Shown here: positions 49,850 to 54,041 of the stretch, one piece after another
Numbering within the stretch: the first letter of the stretch is position 1
Layout of the letters: each line of letters begins with the position of its first letter
Assembly (NCBI RefSeq): GCF_006539165.1
Contig: NZ_BJMM01000046.1
Span: forward strand, 1-54,041
DNA: 54,041 bases
DNA from: Streptomyces cacaoi
GTDB taxonomy: Bacteria; Actinomycetota; Actinomycetes; Streptomycetales; Streptomycetaceae
Reading direction: 5' to 3'
Position numbers and translations under genes: made by a program
The notes under the pieces: generated by a model
Database searches by the model: none
Told to the model about the DNA's origin: nothing
The model's input: only the letters and a program-made list of their open reading frames with translations

Positions 49850-50980
49850 GTGCCCGCCATACGCCTGCCGCGCCGCGGTTCCGCGCGCGCCGCCGCACCG
49901 GCCGTCGCCGTCGCCGTCGTGCTGGCCGTGCTGCTCGCCGGCTGCGGCTACGGCTCCCGCGCGGTGCACGACTTCTCGGGGCCCGAGCCGGCGGGCGGAC
50001 CGAAGGCGGGCGGTCTCGACCGCATCCGCCTCGGCTACTTCGCCAACGTCACCCACGCCACCCCGCTGGTCGGGCTGCGCACGGGCGGGCCGATCACCGA
50101 GGAGCTGGGCGGCACCCGGGCGGCGGTCCAGGTGTTCAACGCCGGGCCGTCGGCCATCGAGGCGCTCAACGCGAAGGCGGTGGACATGGCGTGGGTCGGC
50201 CCCTCCCCCACCGTCAACGGGTATCTGCGCTCCGGCGGCCGGAATCTGCGCATCGTCGCGGGCGCCACCTCGGGCGGTGCCTCGCTGGTGGTGGACCCCG
50301 CGAAGGTGCGGTCGGCCGCCGACCTCAAGGGCAGCCGGATCGCCAGCCCCCAGCTGGGCAACACCCAGGATGTCGCGCTCCTGGCGTATCTGAAGCGGCA
50401 CGGCATCCACGTCGACCCGGACACGGGCAAGGGCGACACGTCCGTGCTGCGCCAGGACAACAAGGAGATCCCGACGACGTTCCGGCAGGGCGGCATCGAC
50501 GGCGCGTGGGTGCCGGAGCCGACCGCCTCCCGGCTGGTCGCCGAGGGCGGCAAGGTGCTTCTCGACGAGCGGAAGCTGTGGCCCGGCGGCCGGTTCGTCA
50601 CCACGCACCTCGTCGCCCGCCGGGACTTCCTCCGGGAGCATCCGGCGGCGGTCGCGGCGGTGCTGCGCGGCTCGGTGCGGACCACCGCGTGGATCCGCCA
50701 CCACCCGTCCCGCGCCCGGAAGTTGATCAACTCCGCGCTGGCCAGGGACGCCGGCAAACCGCTCCCCGGGAAGGTGCTGGCCGCCGCCTTCTCCCGGATG
50801 GAGGTCACCGACGACCCGCTCCCCGCGACGCTGCGCCGGCAGGCCGCCGACGCCGTCTCCACCGGACTCCTCGACGAGGCCGGCCTGGACGGGATCTACG
50901 ATCTGCGGCTCCTCGACCGGATCCGCGCACGGCACGGCCGGCCCGCGCTCTCCACCGGCACGGCCGGGGGCGGACCGTGA
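49850..50980 (+). CDS. ABC importer substrate-binding lipoprotein (SsuA/TauA-like)
   Basis: A 376-residue extracellular lipoprotein. A signal peptide ends in the lipobox VLLAGC with Cys32. The NMT1/SsuA-like fold shows RIRLGYFANVTHATPLVGL, AVDMAWVGPSPTVNGYL and KGSRIASPQLGNTQDVAL. Family members bind sulfonates, sulfate esters or taurine; its place in the cys operon fits a sulfur source. GTG 49850 has GGAGAGG upstream. Confidence 0.92.
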   Translation: MPAIRLPRRGSARAAAPAVAVAVVLAVLLAGCGYGSRAVHDFSGPEPAGGPKAGGLDRIRLGYFANVTHATPLVGLRTGGPITEELGGTRAAVQVFNAGPSAIEALNAKAVDMAWVGPSPTVNGYLRSGGRNLRIVAGATSGGASLVVDPAKVRSAADLKGSRIASPQLGNTQDVALLAYLKRHGIHVDPDTGKGDTSVLRQDNKEIPTTFRQGGIDGAWVPEPTASRLVAEGGKVLLDERKLWPGGRFVTTHLVARRDFLREHPAAVAAVLRGSVRTTAWIRHHPSRARKLINSALARDAGKPLPGKVLAAAFSRMEVTDDPLPATLRRQAADAVSTGLLDEAGLDGIYDLRLLDRIRARHGRPALSTGTAGGGP

Positions 50981-51010
50981 GCCGCGCACGCACCGGCGCC
51001 CCGCGCACCC

Positions 51011-51110
51011 GAGGAACCGCACGCCCCGGGAACCGCGCGTCGAGGAAGCACGCATCGAGGAACCGCGCACAGAGCAACCGCACACCGAGCAACCGCACAT
51101 CCGAGGAGGT
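51011..51110 (+). repeat. Tandem 15-bp repeat before the ABC ATPase gene
   Basis: About six imperfect units of CGAGGAACCGCGCAC/T fill the gap between the lipoprotein and ATPase genes. The frame of the ATPase runs through them back to a GTG at 50977, so an N-terminal Arg/Asn-rich extension cannot be fully excluded, but the ribosome site argues for the start at 51118. Confidence 0.65.
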
Positions 51111-51117
51111 GAACCCC

Positions 51118-51948
51118 GTGACCGCACCGGCAGCAACGGACCCGTCGACAGCGGCGGCAGCGGCGGCGACGGAAGAGACGACGCGGACATCCGAGTCGAC
51201 CGCGCCCGCCGCCCGCCTCTCCCACGTCTCCAAGAGCTTCGGCCCGCCCGGCGCCCGGCAGCACGTACTGGACGACATCACGCTCGACGTGGCGCCCGGG
51301 GAGTTCGTGACGCTGCTCGGCGCCTCGGGCTGCGGCAAGAGCACCCTGCTCAACCTGGTCGCCGGCCTCGACAGCCCGACCGGGGGCAGCGTGCACGTGC
51401 CCGGCGGCCGGCCCGCGCTGATGTTCCAGGAACACGCCCTGTTCCCCTGGCTGACCGCCGGCCGGAACATCGAACTCGCGCTCAAACTGCGCGGCGTCCC
51501 CAAGGCGGAGCGCCGCCCCCGCGCCGAGGAACTGCTCGAACTCGTCCGCCTTCAGGGGGCGCACCGCAAGCGGGTGCACGAGCTGTCCGGCGGGATGCGG
51601 CAGCGGGTCGCGCTCGCCCGGGCCCTCGCCCAGGACAGCCGGCTCCTGCTGATGGACGAGCCGTTCGCCGCGCTGGACGCCATCACCCGGGACGTGCTGC
51701 ACGAGGAGCTCTCCCGCGTCTGGTCCGGAACGGGGCTGTCGGTCCTGTTCGTCACCCACAACGTGCGCGAGGCCGTACGGCTCGCCCAGCGCGTCGTGCT
51801 GCTCTCCTCCCGCCCGGGCCGGATCGCCCGCCAGTGGGAGATCGCCATCCCGCAGCCGCGCCGTATCGAGGACGGGGACGTCGCCGCGCTGTCCGCGGAG
51901 ATCACCGAACAGCTCCGGGGGGAGATCCGCCGCCATGGCCGGCACTGA
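51118..51948 (+). CDS. ABC importer ATPase (SsuB/TauB-like)
   Basis: A 276-residue nucleotide-binding subunit. Walker A is LLGASGCGKSTLLNL, the Q-loop is LMFQEHALFPWL, the signature is ELSGGMRQRVALARAL, Walker B is LLLMDEPFAALD and the switch His is in VLFVTHNVREA. GTG 51118 has the excellent GAGGAGGTG 7 nt upstream. The first 35 residues are Thr/Ala-rich. It overlaps the permease gene. Confidence 0.94.
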   Translation: MTAPAATDPSTAAAAAATEETTRTSESTAPAARLSHVSKSFGPPGARQHVLDDITLDVAPGEFVTLLGASGCGKSTLLNLVAGLDSPTGGSVHVPGGRPALMFQEHALFPWLTAGRNIELALKLRGVPKAERRPRAEELLELVRLQGAHRKRVHELSGGMRQRVALARALAQDSRLLLMDEPFAALDAITRDVLHEELSRVWSGTGLSVLFVTHNVREAVRLAQRVVLLSSRPGRIARQWEIAIPQPRRIEDGDVAALSAEITEQLRGEIRRHGRH

Positions 51949-52831
51949 GACCGCACACACCGACGAACCGTCCCCGGCGGGTGAGGACCTCGCCGGGCTG
52001 GAGGCCGGGCTCGACGCCCTCGACACCCGGACCACCACGCGGCCCCCGCTCGGCCGGATGCTGCGCCGCAAGGTGCTGCCCCCGCTGATCGCCGTCCTCC
52101 TCGTACTGGCCCTGTGGCAGGGCGCGTTCGCGCTGGAGCTGAAGCCGGACTACCAGCTGCCGAGCCCGCTGATGGTGTGGGACGCGCTGGCCGAGGAGTG
52201 GTACAAGGGCACCATCCTCGGCGTGATCTGGCAGAGCGTCTCGCGCGGTGCGCTCGGCTTCCTCGTCGCCCTCGCGTTCGGCACCCCGCTGGGTCTGCTC
52301 GTCGCCCGGGTGCGCCCGGTGCGCGCCGCGATCGGGCCGATCCTCTCCGGGCTCCAGTCGTTGCCGTCGGTGGCCTGGGTGCCGGCCGCGATCATCTGGT
52401 TCGGGCTGACCGACGCCACCATCTACGCCGTCGTCCTGCTCGGCGCCGTCCCCTCCATCGCCAACGGGCTCGTCGCCGGCGTCGACCGTATCGACCCGCT
52501 CCATCTGCGAGCGGGCACGGTGCTGGGCGCCACCGGCCTGCGCGGCATCCGGCACGTGCTGCTGCCGGCCGCGCTGCCCGGCTACGTCTCCGGGCTCAAA
52601 CAGGGCTGGGCGTTCTCCTGGCGCTCGCTCATGGCCGCCGAACTGATCGCCACCTCGCCCGAACTCGGCTCCGGGCTCGGCAGGTTGCTCGACACCGGCC
52701 GCTCCTACCAGGACATGCCGCTCGTCCTCGGCGCGATCCTGCTGATCCTGCTGGTCGGGATCGGTATCGAACTGCTGCTCTTCGCTCCCGTCGAGCGTCG
52801 GGTCCTGCGCCACCGCGGCCTGCTGCACTGA
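51935..52831 (+). CDS. ABC importer permease (SsuC/TauC-like)
   Basis: A 298-residue membrane subunit with about six helices. The EAA loop, which docks the ATPase, reads EELIATSPELGSG-like at the family position, here MAAELIATSPELGSGLG after GVDRIDPLHLRAGTVLGATG. PLMVWDALAEEW and QSLPSVAWVPAAIIWFG are family landmarks. The start lies 14 bp inside the ATPase gene. A 45-residue acidic cytoplasmic tail precedes the first helix. Confidence 0.93.
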   Translation: MAGTETAHTDEPSPAGEDLAGLEAGLDALDTRTTTRPPLGRMLRRKVLPPLIAVLLVLALWQGAFALELKPDYQLPSPLMVWDALAEEWYKGTILGVIWQSVSRGALGFLVALAFGTPLGLLVARVRPVRAAIGPILSGLQSLPSVAWVPAAIIWFGLTDATIYAVVLLGAVPSIANGLVAGVDRIDPLHLRAGTVLGATGLRGIRHVLLPAALPGYVSGLKQGWAFSWRSLMAAELIATSPELGSGLGRLLDTGRSYQDMPLVLGAILLILLVGIGIELLLFAPVERRVLRHRGLLH

Positions 52832-52858
52832 CGGACGGCCCGCCCTGACCGACACCCC

Positions 52859-52935
52859 GGACGCCCTCGACGCCCCCGTGACGCCCTCGTTGCCCTCGAC
52901 GCCCTCGACGCCCTCGACGCCCGTGACGCCCTCGG
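52859..52935 (+). repeat. 9-bp tandem repeat GACGCCCTC
   Basis: About eight GACGCCCTC-like units lie in the gap between permease and chelatase genes, followed by CCGGACGCCCC units to 52990. One frame encodes a Thr-Pro-Ser repeat from a GTG at 52878 without a ribosome site; I treat it as non-coding. Confidence 0.75.
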
Positions 52936-53028
52936 CAGAACGCCCCCGGCCGGACGCCCCCGACCGGGCGCCTCTGGCCGGACGCCCCTGACCGGACCGC
53001 CCGTCGCCCGAACCGCACTGGAGTACGC

Positions 53029-53787
53029 ATGCACCGCCCCGCCCTCGTCCTCGTGGCCCACGGCAGCCGCGACCCCCGGCACGAGGCGACCGTCCGCGCC
53101 CTCGGCGCACGCGTGCGCGCCCTCCTGCCGGACGTACGGACCGAGATCGCCCACCTCGACTTCAACACCCCCGACCTGGCAGGCGCGTTGCGGCAGCTGT
53201 ACCGCGACGGCGTACGCGAAGTCGTCGCCGTGCCGCTGCTGCTCACCCGGGCCTACCACGCCAAGACCGACATCCCCGCGGCGCTGGCCGAAGCCGCCGC
53301 CGCGCTGCCCGGACTCCGGGTGCACCGAGCGGATGTGCTCGGCCCGCACCCGCTGCTCACCCGGGCCCTGGAGCGCCGCCTCGCCGAGGCCCGCGTCACC
53401 GCGCCACAGGCGCGCGAGACCGGCATCGTCCTCGCCGCGGCGGGCTCGTCCGACCCGGAGGCGATCGCGGTGATCGCTGAAATCGCGCGGGAGTGGCGGC
53501 ACACCAGCGGCTGGTGCGCCGTGCGACCCGCGTTCGCCTCCGCCTCACTCCCCACCACCGAGGACGCGGTGCGGGAGCTGCGGGACTCGGGCGTGCGGCG
53601 GGTCGCCGTCGCGCGGTACGTGGTGGCGCCCGGGTTCCTGCCCGACCGGATCGCCCGTGGGGCGTGGGACGGTGGGGCCGATGTGGTGGCTCCCGTGCTG
53701 GGGGATGCGGTTGAGGTTGCTCGGGTGGTGGCTCTCCGCTATGGGAGGGCCTCCGCCCCCCTCGTGTTGTCCTCTGCTGCTGCTTGA
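53029..53787 (+). CDS. Sirohydrochlorin chelatase (CbiX/SirB-like)
   Basis: A 252-residue two-domain chelatase that inserts metal into sirohydrochlorin, here most likely Fe for siroheme. The first domain has VLVAHGSRDPRHEA with His11 and LTRAYHAKTDIPAAL with His77, the metal ligands; the second (IVLAAAGSSDPEAI, YVVAPGFLPDRIA) is a degenerate repeat. ATG 53029 has GGAG 5 nt upstream. It closes the sulfate operon, supplying the cofactor of the sulfite reductase at its start. A cobalt chelatase role is the alternative. Confidence 0.9.
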   Translation: MHRPALVLVAHGSRDPRHEATVRALGARVRALLPDVRTEIAHLDFNTPDLAGALRQLYRDGVREVVAVPLLLTRAYHAKTDIPAALAEAAAALPGLRVHRADVLGPHPLLTRALERRLAEARVTAPQARETGIVLAAAGSSDPEAIAVIAEIAREWRHTSGWCAVRPAFASASLPTTEDAVRELRDSGVRRVAVARYVVAPGFLPDRIARGAWDGGADVVAPVLGDAVEVARVVALRYGRASAPLVLSSAAA

Positions 53788-54041
53788 GTGTCGGGCTTCC
53801 CGGGGCCTTGTTTCCTCGCCCGGGTGTTTCTGTGCTGCTTCTGGTGGTTGAGGTGCGGCTCCGTGTTGTCAGAGCTTCGCTCCTGTTATGGGGCTTCGCC
53901 CCTTTCCCCCTTGGCCTCGCCGGCCGGGCGTCAGGGGGCTCTTCCCCCAGACTCCGTCCGGGGGCACCCCCACCCCGACAGCCCCCCCCCGCTACAGGGG
54001 GCTCCGCCCCCTCTAGGAGACCCCCGCTCCCTGGTGCCCCC
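53788..54041 (+). terminator. Stem-loop-rich region after the operon
   Basis: No gene is seen. Hairpins include GGGGC-TTC-GCCCC (53890-53902, followed by TTTC), a GGGGG/CCCCC pair near 53935-53949, and the perfect AGGGGGC-TCC-GCCCCCT (53996-54012). The first is the likely operon terminator; the others resemble the common dispersed G/C hairpins of Streptomyces. Confidence 0.6.

Noticed and set aside
52878..52991. Short frame encoding Thr-Pro-Ser repeats
   Set aside because: No ribosome site; it is explained by the 9-bp tandem repeat.

Overview
The window is very GC-rich with strong third-position G/C bias, GTG and TTG starts, and actinobacterial families throughout (DUF2637, RNHCP, ROK, the SirA/CysH/CysC/CysD/CysN cluster). 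It is almost certainly chromosomal DNA of a Streptomyces or a close relative. The right-hand cysteine/sulfate cluster has the gene order I remember for the S. coelicolor cys locus. I saw no rRNA, tRNA, CRISPR array, transposase or phage gene.

Left part (1-8450): a leftward, partly overlapping run encodes a GT87-type membrane glycosyltransferase, a GT4 mannosyltransferase-like enzyme and a NarL-type sensor kinase/response regulator pair. A 20-bp perfect palindrome lies upstream of it. A TPR-like protein follows, behind a CRP-type palindrome. Next comes a GntR regulator with a His/Cys-rich insert, divergent from a FhuF-like ferric reductase, with an iron box between them.

Middle-left (8670-20850): a DUF2637 membrane protein, a PP2C-like protein with long Glu/Pro repeats and a DUF456 protein; alkylation repair genes (ogt and an Ada-AlkA fusion); rsgA with a candidate leader peptide; then purine catabolism, consisting of a molybdenum hydroxylase large subunit whose FAD subunit survives only as a 49-codon relic, plus a guanine deaminase.

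Centre (21010-33816): a YihY-like membrane protein and an AidB-like dehydrogenase start 18 bp apart, divergently. They are followed by a PEP mutase-like enzyme, a TetR/GNAT pair, a KAS III-like enzyme, a Nudix hydrolase, a sulfatase divergent from a ROK regulator, a P450 and Ku.

Right-centre (34027-43474): two RNHCP zinc proteins, a methyltransferase, a serine hydrolase, two GNATs, an SDR divergent from an XRE regulator with two TGTGCACA palindromes, an ABC-class ATPase with a Gly/Arg-rich tail, and a SnoaL-like protein.

Right (43732-53787): a complete assimilatory sulfate reduction operon behind a cysteine-type leader peptide: sulfite reductase, a small zinc ribbon, APS reductase, APS kinase and sulfate adenylyltransferase CysD/CysN. 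An SsuABC-like ABC importer and a sirohydrochlorin chelatase, which makes the siroheme the sulfite reductase needs, complete it. The last 250 bases hold only G/C stem-loops.
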